64,000 bases of DNA. Origin: CAYZGU01 sp964478165. Its GTDB lineage: Bacteria > Poribacteria > WGA-4E > JAJDTR01. The stretch covers positions 1-64,000 of the forward strand of contig CAYZGU010000041.1 of NCBI GenBank assembly GCA_964478165.1, given 5' to 3'. Under the pieces are notes generated by a model. It was not told the origin of the DNA. It ran no database searches and worked only from the letters and a program-made list of their open reading frames with translations. A program made the translations under genes and the position numbers. Shown here one piece after another: positions 55,414 through 64,000 of the stretch (within the stretch, counting starts at the first letter, position 1; every line of letters starts with the position of its first letter).

Positions 55414-56562
55414 ACTCAACTGTGGCGTATCCAACGGACGATATTTTTCAACGCGCGAAGCCAGACAACTCTCTAACGCACCACTAACGAGTAAAGTGCG
55501 TTCAACAGGAATTGGAGCTAAGCCCGTAACAATCATTTCGACGATTTTCTCCACAAGGCACGCTGAATAAGTTACATTCGGCGTCGGCGACAACAGGAAC
55601 TGTGTAGATTTGGTATCAGATTGGTCCTTCAAACGCGCAGCAAAACAGTAATCCCTTATCCCGCCGTTGAGCATTAGCAACGTGGTCTCAAGACCATCGT
55701 TATACTCGATAAAGTACGCAACCGGGTTCTCGACCAGTCTACGCAGTTCCCCGCTGTGGAGCAGGTCTTGTGTCCGTCCGTCCTCTTCAGTCAAACCACA
55801 CGGGGTATCACTACGGGAGAGCGCCGCTTCGAGGAGTTCCTGGCTCCATCGGCCTTCTTCTCCGGCCGCCCATACCCCATCTCCTTCGATTAGCTGCACA
55901 CGTTTAATACCCGTTTCGCCGTCTTTTCGACGCTCAACCATGCACTGCAAAGCTTCAAGGGCATGATAGTCACTGGCATCTGAACTTCCGACACCAATCA
56001 TCAAAGCGTTTTCAATCTCGCAACCGATTGGCAACTCGAGATCTGGAAGACGCCACGTCACTGGCAATGAAGAACCCGCAAGAATCGGGAATCCCAGTTT
56101 GCGTCCATCATTCACCATCTCCGAGGCCTGGTCAAATCTATAAGACAAATGCTTGTCATTATAAACCGGGACAGCTCGATCGTCTTCTTCGAACACTTTG
56201 ACACACTCCTTGAAGAATTCATATCTTGGGTAGAGGACCTGTCCTTTATCATTTCTGGGATACTCACCGTGTTCCACGATAATTAGAACCGCGTCTACCG
56301 CGAGCTGTTCGCCACCACAGCGCAACGCGTCAGCAATTGTTGAATACACCGAAAATCCGAACTCGCGGGCACGATCCGTCGATTGGTCCCCATCGGGTTT
56401 CTGATCCACATACAGAGACACAATTCGCATATTAGGGCGTTCCCACCTACCCATGTACGGATATCCGACTAGAAAACGATCTACAAAATGTTGCGCATGT
56501 GATAGGTAACTGTAAACGCTCGTAATTACTCCAATGCGCTTAAGCGGGGAATTGGCTTCCAT
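55369..56562 (-). CDS. Unrecognised conserved protein, tandem paralogue 1
   Basis: A 397-residue soluble protein that I cannot assign. It is clearly a paralogue of the next gene upstream (56585-57778), with shared blocks QHxVDRFLxGY, VSLYVDQ, VDAVLIIxEHG, LYPRYExFK, NDKHLS, AGSSLPVTWR, HALExxQCMVERRKxGExG and PVERTLL in the same order. The alternating hydrophobic strands and the GEH, NDKH and SSLPVTWR motifs suggest an enzyme or ligand-binding fold with a Rossmann-like first half. GGAGG lies before the ATG. Only 22 nt separate it from its paralogue, so they form an operon. Its 3' end is folded into a 29-bp palindrome. Confidence 0.85.
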   Translation of the reverse strand: MEANSPLKRIGVITSVYSYLSHAQHFVDRFLVGYPYMGRWERPNMRIVSLYVDQKPDGDQSTDRAREFGFSVYSTIADALRCGGEQLAVDAVLIIVEHGEYPRNDKGQVLYPRYEFFKECVKVFEEDDRAVPVYNDKHLSYRFDQASEMVNDGRKLGFPILAGSSLPVTWRLPDLELPIGCEIENALMIGVGSSDASDYHALEALQCMVERRKDGETGIKRVQLIEGDGVWAAGEEGRWSQELLEAALSRSDTPCGLTEEDGRTQDLLHSGELRRLVENPVAYFIEYNDGLETTLLMLNGGIRDYCFAARLKDQSDTKSTQFLLSPTPNVTYSACLVEKIVEMIVTGLAPIPVERTLLVSGALESCLASRVEKYRPLDTPQLSVSYSPPVQSQHARL

Positions 56563-56584
56563 ATGACATCTTCCTCCATTTTAA

Positions 56585-57778
56585 TCATGTTCTCCAAAAA
56601 GTAGACTCAACATTGGGCTGATAGGCAATATCAAGATGTGGAGTTTCTTGCCGCATCTCTTCAGAACACAAACTCTCTACTCCAGAAATAACAAGTCCTG
56701 TCGTGAGCAATGTCCGCTCTACGGGGTAGGTCGGTTGCCCTGAGAGAAACATCTTTTCAACATTGTTCACAAGCGGTGAAAAGAAATTGGCAAGCGTCGT
56801 TCGCGCTGGTGGCATGGGCAAATACATCTGCGTGGAAAATGGCTCTTCTTGACTGTCTATGTGAGCGGCGAAGTTGAAGTCCTGAACCAAGCCGTTCATT
56901 AATATCATTGTAGACTTGAGACCATCCAAATGCTCGTATTGGTACGCAATGGGATCTTCAACCAGCTTTTTCATCTCATCGATGGTCGGAAAAATATGGT
57001 TGAACCCTTGGCGTGCAGGAGTCAGCGTGTGACTCCGACAGAGAGCAGCTTCTAATAATTCGCGGCACCAAATTCCTTCCTGATGCGCTTTCCAAAAGTT
57101 TGGACCCCGATAGGCCGATAGCCACCTGACGCCCTGTTCGCCCCCTTTCCGCCGTTCGACCATACACTGGATAGTTTCCAACGCGTGAAAATCATAGCTG
57201 TCAGGGCTACCCATTCCAACACACATTGCTTCCTGCACACCAACACCTAGCGGCATGTCGATAGAAGGAGTGCGCCACGTAACAGGTAGGGACGATCCCG
57301 CCATGAAGGCAAAACCCATTTCTTGAGAAATATCGTACATCTCTTTGGCCCATTCCCAATTCCACGAAAGATGCTTGTCATTAAAGATGGCTGCAGTCTC
57401 GCCGGTCGCTCTGAAAAGTGCAACGATCTGTTTGAATAGCTCGTAGCGGGGATAGAGATGCTGTCCCTTCTTATTCGTGCCATAGCTACCATGCTCGCCA
57501 ATGAGCAGAATGCCGTCAACCCCCAAACCGTCTCCCCCCAAAGTAATGGCATCGGCAACCGTGGGAAAAATCTGCATCGAGGGAAAACGCTCTGCACGCA
57601 CACGGCTTAAATCGTCTTTATGCCTTTGATCGACATACAACGAGACCACGTCCATCGCTGGGTGGTGATGTACGCTGTTCCAACCGTACCCTTCTAGGAA
57701 CCGGTCAACGATGTGCTGCCCATGGGCATATTTTCGGTATTCGGTAACAATAGCTGCAATTCTAGGGCGCTTTATCAT
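56585..57778 (-). CDS. Unrecognised conserved protein, tandem paralogue 2
   Basis: The upstream member of the tandem pair, also 397 residues. It begins IKRPRIAAIVTEYRKYAHGQHIVDRFLEG-like and keeps all the blocks listed for its partner, notably GILLIGEHGSYGTN, LYPRYELFKQ, FNDKHLSWNWEWAKEM, FMAGSSLPVTWR and HALETIQCMVERRKGGEQG. Conserved His, Asp and Lys in NDKH and the Arg-Trp cluster could form an active site, but no family was recognised. No signal peptide is present. The Shine-Dalgarno is poor. The neighbours (oxidoreductases, D-aminoacylase) hint at carbohydrate or amide metabolism. Confidence 0.85.
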   Translation of the reverse strand: MIKRPRIAAIVTEYRKYAHGQHIVDRFLEGYGWNSVHHHPAMDVVSLYVDQRHKDDLSRVRAERFPSMQIFPTVADAITLGGDGLGVDGILLIGEHGSYGTNKKGQHLYPRYELFKQIVALFRATGETAAIFNDKHLSWNWEWAKEMYDISQEMGFAFMAGSSLPVTWRTPSIDMPLGVGVQEAMCVGMGSPDSYDFHALETIQCMVERRKGGEQGVRWLSAYRGPNFWKAHQEGIWCRELLEAALCRSHTLTPARQGFNHIFPTIDEMKKLVEDPIAYQYEHLDGLKSTMILMNGLVQDFNFAAHIDSQEEPFSTQMYLPMPPARTTLANFFSPLVNNVEKMFLSGQPTYPVERTLLTTGLVISGVESLCSEEMRQETPHLDIAYQPNVESTFWRT

Positions 57779-58105
57779 AATTTGGATATCCGTTTACAAC
57801 GTGTCGACAATTATTGAACTATATCGAATGCAATCCCATAATAACGCAAGATTGTTGTTCAGACGAACTAATAAAGAAAAATGAGATTCTCCGAATCGGT
57901 TTTGCCCACGTAGAGTAGGCTTCTCTACTGGAATACTTCACGAGAACACTACAAGTGGTAATCGCGAAAACGATTTCAGCCACAATGTTAGGAAACTTCT
58001 ATAGTGGCCGAACTCAAAGAAGGCGGACCTATTACCAGCGTTGAAGCTCTGGAAGTTTTTGCACCAATTCTGATATCATTTACTCAACCATAACTCAAGA
58101 GTTAA
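57779..58105. other. Divergent intergenic region
   Basis: About 330 nt between the leftward paralogue pair and a rightward gene remnant. A short frame near 58005-58090 (beginning VAELKEGGPITSVEAL) may be the lost N-terminus of that remnant. Confidence 0.35.
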
Positions 58106-58785
58106 GATGAGTGGCTATTAGTTGACGGAGACAATCCCCGAATATTAGACAGAGACAAAAACCGAGCGCTGCGCCAATTACTACGAGCACTTATTGACCA
58201 AAATCGCGCCCAAGTAGTCGTCCCCGCATACGCGAGAAAACGCGGATACTGGTTTGGTGGAGGCAATCTCCTTCTTGACGAAACAGGCGTCATCTGGATG
58301 TCAGGCCGCTATCGAAATAGCGGAGACTCTCGGAACGGCCTAACCGCAGGAGAACGAGGACAAGAGTGCGCCGCTTGGGATGTAGCGTCTACCCGAATTA
58401 CTAGCCGTCTTAAAATCTCAGCCGTGGGAGCGTTCTCAAAGTCACCTCCTTGCCCAGTCTATTTCTACGACGGGTGTGAAGCCATCCGTGACCTGCCAGA
58501 AAACGAAAGGGGCTACCACCGGCCTCGAGGAAGCTCTTGCGAGGAGCGTGGCGGGGTTTTCTTTTGGTGGGATAACGATTTTTCCCAAACTCGAGAGACT
58601 ATCAATCCTCGAACCGTTCTTCGTTTCTCCGCATGGCACAGGTTGCAGTCGCTACGTGAATACTCTGGCTACAAACGGCGGAATACTGGCAACCTGGCAA
58701 CAATCCCAATTCGATGAATCGCAGCCGCTAGTGAGGCATTGGCTCTCTCCATCTGAGATTAATCGCGTCCTCGCCAGGAACGATT
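58106..58785 (+). pseudogene. Frameshifted remnant of an unrecognised enzyme-like gene
   Basis: The frame from 58106 opens right after a TAA and has no start codon, yet codes a protein-like sequence: RALRQLLRALIDQNRAQVVV, YWFGGGNLLLDETG, VIWMSGRYRNSGDSR, AWDVASTRITSRL. Near 58550-58560, in the run GGGGTTTT, sense moves to the +1 frame: GGITIFPKLERLSILEPFFV, SPHGTGCSRYVNTLATNGG, HWLSPSEINRVLARND, to about 58785. Beyond that the frame runs into the antisense of the D-aminoacylase gene and lacks a proper stop. GGGN and SGRYRNxGDSR recall beta-propeller glycosidase-like proteins, but I cannot name the family. Missing start, frameshift and missing end support a pseudogene; the homopolymer shift might be a sequence error. 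Confidence 0.6.
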
Positions 58786-58849
58786 CTGAGAGCCACAACA
58801 GCGATTCGTTCAATCTTGAAAGTCCAGATACACGTCTCCATGAAAATGT

Positions 58850-60388
58850 TTACGCGGTATGTCGCAACGCCATACCAGCACATTCAGATACTAGCTCATT
58901 TTCACGCACAGCCCACTCCCCGTTCACCATGACATCGCGAATGCCTTCGGGTGGTTCATTTGGTGATTCGTATGACGATTGAGTTCCAATGTTCTCCGCA
59001 GAAAATACGACCAGATCCGCCCATGCACCCTCCTCTAAAACACCCCGTCTATTGAGACTGAAGCGGCCGGCCGGCTGTCCAGTAGCCTTATGCACAGCTG
59101 TTTCCAATGGCATCCAATCTTTATCACGGATAAATTCTCCGAAGAATGTTGGATACGTGCCAAAGGTGCGCGGGTGCGGTTTACCGGCCTTGACCAATCC
59201 ATCTGTAATAATGGAAGTTTGTGGATGCGTTAGTACCTTCTTCAGATTCTCTTCGGACTGATTAAACGATATAACCGTAACGATTCCGCTATTTTCTAGC
59301 AAGAGATCTATTACAGTCTCAACTCCTTCGCTTCCCCGTTCATCAGCTACAGCCTGTACACTCTTACCAGTAATTCCACGAGTAACCGGTACGTTTGCAA
59401 TGAGTATGTCATCCCACGTATTCGGCAAATTCGCCATCGTTTCATCGGCAATCCGTTCCCGTAAATCGGGATTTGCCAGTCGCGATAGTAGGGCGTCAAC
59501 TCCGCCTTCCTGCGCCCACGTAGGCAACGCCTGCGTTACATTGCACGATCCTGCGAGATAAGGGTATGCATCAATTCCCACATCCACACCCTCTGCCACG
59601 GCTCGGTCGACGCATTCGAGAACCGCGTCCATCTTGTGCCAGTTCCTTTTTCCAACTGTCTGCAGATGGCTCAGTTGGACAGGAACTCCTGAGCGACGTC
59701 CAATCTCAATAGCCTCTTCCACTGCTTCAATTATCTTGAACTTGTAATCGCGTAAATGACTTGTATAGAAGCCACCATATCGCTTCACAATTTCGCAGAA
59801 ACCAACCAACTCATCGATATCTCCGTACGCACTAGGAACTTCATTAAGTCCTGTGGACAATCCGATCGCGCCCTGTTCCATACATCGTTCCAGAATTGAC
59901 TCGGCATTACGTCGTGCGGCCTCTGTGAGCTTACCTGATTCCATTCCCGCCACCGCTACCCTGAGACTCGAATGGCCAGTGAGGGCGGCAATATTGGTAT
60001 GGGTAGACTCAGCATCCACCTCAGCGAAATATGCTCCAGCATCCGGACGTTCCCTGTCCCCCCTATCCGAAAAAATGTTAAAAGTTGGCGCCAAACCTTC
60101 TAGTGGCAGCGTAGGGAAAATTGAAAACCCGCAGTTTCCAACGACCTCCGAAGTCACCCCCTGTCTTACCTTTTCTGTACGATGCTGTAGCGCCTCTAAA
60201 TCTCCATGTGAATGCACGTCCACAAAGCCGGGACAAACCGTCAGTCCCCGGCAATCCACCACATCCATGTCAGGTTCTTCTTCAATCATTCCTACTTCTT
60301 TTATCTTGCGATCCTGGACTAACACAGACGCGTCTCGTGCTGTCGAACCTGTGCCATCAATCACTCTGCCATTTTGTAGTAGTATCAC
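58850..60388 (-). CDS. N-acyl-D-amino-acid deacylase (D-aminoacylase)
   Basis: A 512-residue amidohydrolase-superfamily enzyme that removes acyl groups from D-amino acids or related amides. The start is GTG 60388, with AGGAG 8 nt upstream. Motifs: MILLQNGRVIDGTGS beta-sandwich start, metal site CPGFVDVHSHGD near residue 50-60, QGVTSEVVGNCGFS near 80, GLSTGLNEVPSAYG near 177, SHLRDYKFK, VQLSHLQTVGK near 241, and GRFSLNRRGVLEEGAWADLVVF near the C-terminus. The final Asp region around TDGLVKAGKPHPRTFGTYP is typical of the D-aminoacylase subgroup. Dihydropyrimidinase-like relatives differ in these blocks, so the subgroup call is firm; the natural substrate is not known. Confidence 0.92.
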   Translation of the reverse strand: MILLQNGRVIDGTGSTARDASVLVQDRKIKEVGMIEEEPDMDVVDCRGLTVCPGFVDVHSHGDLEALQHRTEKVRQGVTSEVVGNCGFSIFPTLPLEGLAPTFNIFSDRGDRERPDAGAYFAEVDAESTHTNIAALTGHSSLRVAVAGMESGKLTEAARRNAESILERCMEQGAIGLSTGLNEVPSAYGDIDELVGFCEIVKRYGGFYTSHLRDYKFKIIEAVEEAIEIGRRSGVPVQLSHLQTVGKRNWHKMDAVLECVDRAVAEGVDVGIDAYPYLAGSCNVTQALPTWAQEGGVDALLSRLANPDLRERIADETMANLPNTWDDILIANVPVTRGITGKSVQAVADERGSEGVETVIDLLLENSGIVTVISFNQSEENLKKVLTHPQTSIITDGLVKAGKPHPRTFGTYPTFFGEFIRDKDWMPLETAVHKATGQPAGRFSLNRRGVLEEGAWADLVVFSAENIGTQSSYESPNEPPEGIRDVMVNGEWAVRENELVSECAGMALRHTA

Positions 60389-60685
60389 TTGAGTTTCTCC
60401 TCAGTTTGTGTTGGATAAAACCATGAAGCCAGCAATCTATTTGCGCAAGATTAATCAGCGCTGCAAGCGAGATTCTAATGCATAGTGAAGCGCATGTCGC
60501 ACAACAAACATGACTTCACTATCAACATCAGAAACCATATCGAATTCATTTCGTACTACCCATTACCGTTTAACATGCGCAGCATTTATCTACGATAAAG
60601 AGTCCTGATCTTCGACGCTAAAACATAGACGTGACACGTTGCTACGGTAGGAACAGTGCCACAATACATCAAATACCACACGAAC

Positions 60686-61996
60686 CTAAAGACGGACCGA
60701 ACCTTCTTTTTGGAGAATATCGCCCGCAATCGCATATGTTGCACCGTGCATCGCAATTACAACCAATCCAACTCCTGATGCCAAGTATCCACCCATATAG
60801 AGATTCGGAATATTAACGACCTCGTGATTGTGCGCATGAGTTACTACCTGGTCTAATTGGAAACGGTACGGATCGTATTTCTCCACTTGTTCGAACGGGG
60901 CAAAACCTTCGAACAGGGAGTAGTCTACACGACCGCCAATTTGAAGAATCACGTGCTCAGTTTCGAGATTTCTGTTTGCCCCCTGAACCTCTATCGTCAC
61001 CAGCCCACAAGACCCCTTGGCTCGAATCTCGCTCACATGAGTTTGATAGAACGTCTGAAAACGGGGGTCGTGGGTCTCCATAATCTCCGCAATCCGCGCA
61101 TAATATGGGAGGCCTCGACGGCTATTGCTAATCAATCGCCAATGACTCTCGAAAGATTGGCGCATGACATAAGAGACCTGTTTGCCTGCGTCATAAAGTT
61201 CCGTGGCCGCCCAATCCGCTGACCTCCCTCCGCCAACCACAACAACTCGATCTCCCGGAAAATCTGCCGGTTTGTCGTAAGAATTCGCCACAAACGGAAG
61301 GTCTTCTCCGGCAACGCCAAGCCGCCGCAAATCACAGCGTTGGCCCACGGCATACACCAAATATTTGCACGTATACTGATGAACTGCGTGTGTTCCCAGA
61401 ACATTACTCGTTACGAGGAAGCCTCGCTCGTGCGGTTGAATTTTCACTACCTTCTCGTCAGTATGAATATGTTCACTTTGTCCAAAGCGATTGGGAAGAC
61501 TATGGTAGTAGCCAATGAGATTCGATTTATTAATCAAAGCGTTGACATCCATATCAATTCCCTGCTCGGCGGCATGTTGTGCCAAGGGATGAAAGGCAAA
61601 CTCCATCCACTGTCCAGGAGAAAGCGTCAGAAGATTCTGCGGAACATTGTTCCACAATCCCCCTACCTTCTCTTGCGTGATGAGGAGATAGTCCATCGGT
61701 ATCTCCCGACGGAACTCCATGGCAATCTGCTCAAGCTCTTCGAACATCTGCCGCGGATGATGGAGTAGTCGAAAAAGTTCCACAGGACGAATTCCAGCCC
61801 TGGAAATAGCCTTGAAATCCAGACTCAATAAGGTTTTTTTCAGCGATCCGAGTTCATGCGCCAGTTGTGGATAGCGCAGATTGAACATGTGGCTTGCACG
61901 ATAATACGGATGCCAGCCGCCTAACACCACAGCAAGCGGGAGTCCTGCCGGACCTCCACCCACAATAATCACAGTCCGATGTTCTAAGTTTGACAA
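60686..61996 (-). CDS. FAD-dependent NAD(P)-binding oxidoreductase (flavin monooxygenase-like)
   Basis: A 436-residue flavoprotein with two dinucleotide-binding folds: TVIIVGGGPAGLPLAVVLGG at the N-terminus for FAD, and DRVVVVGGGRSADWAATEL near residue 250 for NAD(P)H. YLVYAVGQRCDLRRLG is the second FAD-side strand, and YMGGYLASGVGLVVIAMHGA is the C-terminal FAD-contact block. The start is probably TTG 61996, preceded by a stop and AGGTGA; no ATG fits. The family includes N- and S-oxygenases, Baeyer-Villiger enzymes and simple reductases; the FMO fingerprint FxGxxxHxxxY is not evident. It lies 297 nt upstream of the D-aminoacylase gene in the same direction. Confidence 0.87.
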   Translation of the reverse strand: MSNLEHRTVIIVGGGPAGLPLAVVLGGWHPYYRASHMFNLRYPQLAHELGSLKKTLLSLDFKAISRAGIRPVELFRLLHHPRQMFEELEQIAMEFRREIPMDYLLITQEKVGGLWNNVPQNLLTLSPGQWMEFAFHPLAQHAAEQGIDMDVNALINKSNLIGYYHSLPNRFGQSEHIHTDEKVVKIQPHERGFLVTSNVLGTHAVHQYTCKYLVYAVGQRCDLRRLGVAGEDLPFVANSYDKPADFPGDRVVVVGGGRSADWAATELYDAGKQVSYVMRQSFESHWRLISNSRRGLPYYARIAEIMETHDPRFQTFYQTHVSEIRAKGSCGLVTIEVQGANRNLETEHVILQIGGRVDYSLFEGFAPFEQVEKYDPYRFQLDQVVTHAHNHEVVNIPNLYMGGYLASGVGLVVIAMHGATYAIAGDILQKEGSVRL

Positions 61997-62706
61997 TCAC
62001 TCACCTGTATTTCCCAATAGTTGATAGGATGGAGTCAGAGCATGCGCTGTATCCATCTCGACAGAATCCCAAAAATCACAATATTTGAGCACGTTACATT
62101 ATCTCAGACTAAATGTTGGCCATTTTCCGTCTTCACGGGACTGTCCACGCAGACCAGTTTGGAATACATCGCCACGCTGGGTGAAGGCCGCGGATAAGGA
62201 TGATGCCTTCCGCTCCTAGTGGGTTCCACATTATGACAATGCGCTACCATCGAGTGGCATCTCGAAGGCGCCTGGTCCTCTGCGAGCTTTTCAGACTCGG
62301 GATACACACGTCTCGTGTACTGACAACTAAATTAAAAATCGAGGCCGTGACACAAACAGATGACCACTAGCACGATTCGAAGCGTTCACCAACAACGCCA
62401 TCTCCCAGCTTCTTCAACCTTGAATCTCGGAAGGGCTCAGATACTCACCCCATTCCAAACCCCCACCAACCCCGATTATCTGAAACCCATTACGTTCATC
62501 TCCTAAGATAGAGCGATACCACATCTCAAATGTGACAATTAGAATTTAAGTCAACTCCATCGTTCGAGGCGTCATTCCCTCTTTCTGCAACTCCAACATC
62601 TGACGCCAGCGGTTCCCCTGGTATTGGTCCTTTACGCACCCCCCACATTCTCAGAAATTTAACAGACAAAGAGACATTACGGCTGACGCCCCACATCCAT
62701 AGCCAA
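61997..62706. other. Intergenic region, 710 nt
   Basis: Between two leftward genes. Short frames on both strands lack ribosome sites. A leftward frame near 62104-62307 has no recognisable similarity. No palindrome or RNA gene was seen. Confidence 0.4.
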
Positions 62707-63555
62707 TCACGGCCTGTGTCCCTCGACCAACAATCGTTGGAGCGAGTCCCCAAGAATCTCGGCTTTGTCCACTTGAGAAATAAACTTGCAATGTGTTCGA
62801 AAAGCTTCAAGGGCATGTTGGTAGGTCATGTAGGAACGCACTACAGGATAGTCTGATCCCCAACAGAGGCGCTTGGGGCCGTAATGTTCGTATATGGCAC
62901 GGACAATCCAATGGGTATCGGCATATGGATAATCCCATGGGACTTCAGAAACGTACGAGAAACCCGAGAGCTTGAGGTAGATGTTTGGAACTTTCGCCGA
63001 AGCAAGTACTTCTTTCAACTTCGGATATGGGGCCAATTCACTGGTCCGAGCCCCCCCCATGTGATGGCAAATGAAAGGCACGGAAGGAAATTCCTCAGCA
63101 ATCTTCCGAAGCGAGACCTGTTGATTCGGACTTATCGCAATACTTGCGATGAGTCCGAGATCTGCTGTAACTTGAAAAAATCTCCGTCCTTCGGCCGAAA
63201 ACAGCCAGTGGTCATCATCACCCCGAAGATAATGTGTGTATCCTTTGAGGCCATACTTCTCCGTGGCCGCTATAAGACGGTCCGCCGCACCGTTGGTATG
63301 ATAAGTCTTGGTCCATGAACAATCAAGGTCCGCGAATTGGATAATGCGATCTGGGTAGCGTTGCGCACACTTGTATCCATACTCGTTGTTGTCTCCATTC
63401 AGTTCAATTCGCGCGCATATCAACAGGGCTCTGTCAACACCGTGCAGATTCATTTCGTGTAACAGTTGCTCAATGGTACCGCGGCTGTCACTATCAGGTA
63501 CCGTAGGCTCATAGGGCCAACGACGCCATGCATGAGTATGCGAATCTACTATCAT
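62707..63555 (-). CDS. Metal-dependent amidohydrolase (amidohydrolase 2 family)
   Basis: A 282-residue TIM-barrel hydrolase or decarboxylase of the AH2 (ACMSD-like) family. AGGAGG is 5 nt before the ATG. The first metal motif is IVDSHTHAWRRWPY at the start; FICHHMGGART near residue 160 gives the second His ligand; and LCWGSDYPVVRSYMTYQ near 232 supplies the conserved metal Asp. Relatives hydrolyse lactones and amides or decarboxylate aromatic acids, so only the class is certain. It follows the partial dehydrogenase gene by about 210 nt in the same direction. Confidence 0.9.
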   Translation of the reverse strand: MIVDSHTHAWRRWPYEPTVPDSDSRGTIEQLLHEMNLHGVDRALLICARIELNGDNNEYGYKCAQRYPDRIIQFADLDCSWTKTYHTNGAADRLIAATEKYGLKGYTHYLRGDDDHWLFSAEGRRFFQVTADLGLIASIAISPNQQVSLRKIAEEFPSVPFICHHMGGARTSELAPYPKLKEVLASAKVPNIYLKLSGFSYVSEVPWDYPYADTHWIVRAIYEHYGPKRLCWGSDYPVVRSYMTYQHALEAFRTHCKFISQVDKAEILGDSLQRLLVEGHRP

Positions 63556-63768
63556 GTAATCCTCCTAAAGGTAACATTCCCCGTCCGCCAACGTGGGTTG
63601 CGCAATCTCCTTTCAGTCTTAAGTCTCTATCAGATAGCTTCTATCACATTAGAAATCGATGATTTTCAGCCATTCATTGCAGACGAATCCCCGCGTTCCA
63701 GGAGCCTCGTAACCCTAGTGTGAACAGCTGGCGGTAGGATAAAACTTCTTCAATTCCTAGATTACCAT

Positions 63769-64000
63769 TCATGGGCAGACAAGAACTTTTACAGAGCCAT
63801 ACGATTCACGTCCAGTCGCAACCGCAAATTCATCGATAATCTGATCCACTGAAAACCCGTGGGTAAATGGCCCCGTCGAATCAAGCTTGCCTGTAGCCAT
63901 AAGATGTAGCGCCATCTGAAATGCCTTTCTTCCGTCACGTCGTCCGTAGCAGTAGGGCCAACAGGGCGTGAGCTTACGGTTTCGGGCATATCGGACCAAA
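63769..64000 (-). CDS. Zinc-type dehydrogenase (MDR superfamily), C-terminal part only
   Basis: The frame is open to the right window edge, so only about the last 76 codons are seen. The sequence GRKAFQMALHLMATGKLDSTG, then THGFSVDQIIDEFAVATGRES and GSVKVLV, matches the C-terminal end of medium-chain alcohol/polyol dehydrogenases. It ends with TAA-type stop at 63769. The rest, including the zinc site, lies outside the window. Confidence 0.8.
   Translation of the reverse strand, partial: LVRYARNRKLTPCWPYCYGRRDGRKAFQMALHLMATGKLDSTGPFTHGFSVDQIIDEFAVATGRESYGSVKVLVCP

Noticed and set aside
62104..62307. Possible decayed dioxygenase gene in the gap before the FAD oxidoreductase gene
   Set aside because: A few residues looked PhyH-like in one frame, but no ordered set of motifs could be assembled.

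Overview
The window looks like a chromosomal segment from an uncultured, diderm (lipid A-making) heterotrophic bacterium with slightly under half G+C by eye and loosely packed genes. A Poribacteria/Latescibacterota-like origin is my best guess. It rests on the mix of phytanoyl-CoA-dioxygenase-fold enzymes, Gfo/Idh/MocA oxidoreductases, amidohydrolases, a membrane spermidine-synthase-like fusion and a YCF48-like propeller. No rRNA or other taxonomic marker was read, so this is inference. I found no rRNA, tRNA, CRISPR array, phage or insertion sequence.

Layout. 1-7 kb: the edge of a mannose-6-phosphate isomerase, an orphan ECF sigma factor with its own ECF-type promoter, ftsY, a secreted transglutaminase-like protein and a secreted YCF48-like propeller, followed by an apparently gene-free 2.3 kb. 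9.5-15 kb: housekeeping genes coaD, glcB, guaB and a lone nuoI. 15.5-21 kb: an unrecognised 946-residue protein followed by a malate-dehydrogenase-fold protein that has lost every catalytic motif, then xdhC and a small partner. 21-31 kb: ctpA, an LpxL-type acyltransferase, trpD-trpC (trpD carries an in-frame stop just before its conserved C-terminus), and the classic rho-rpmE-prfA-prmC operon read leftwards. 32-42 kb: a glutamate/dicarboxylate symporter with a large loop insertion, aspS with an insertion in its OB fold, hisS, a roughly 1060-residue membrane/spermidine-synthase-like/TPR fusion, and a phosphotransferase-like kinase.

43-64 kb is an accessory, catabolism-flavoured region. It holds two Gfo/Idh/MocA oxidoreductases plus the wreck of a third, two PhyH-family dioxygenases (one with HxG in place of HxD), a 2-oxoacid dehydrogenase E1alpha-E1beta-E2 operon without E3, zinc-type dehydrogenases, a tandem pair of unrecognised 397-residue paralogues, a frameshifted gene remnant, a D-aminoacylase, an FAD oxidoreductase and an amidohydrolase. 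The content suggests oxidation of sugar-like or acylated substrates feeding acyl-CoA production, but no single pathway can be read from it.

The most unusual feature across the window is a set of about ten perfect inverted repeats in intergenic DNA, with arms of 10 to 29 bp and short loops, each with a different sequence. The strongest candidate for an undescribed system is the 946-residue protein plus malate dehydrogenase pseudoenzyme pair at 15.5-19.3 kb. Coordinates for starts were moved inward where a Shine-Dalgarno site or family alignment supported it.
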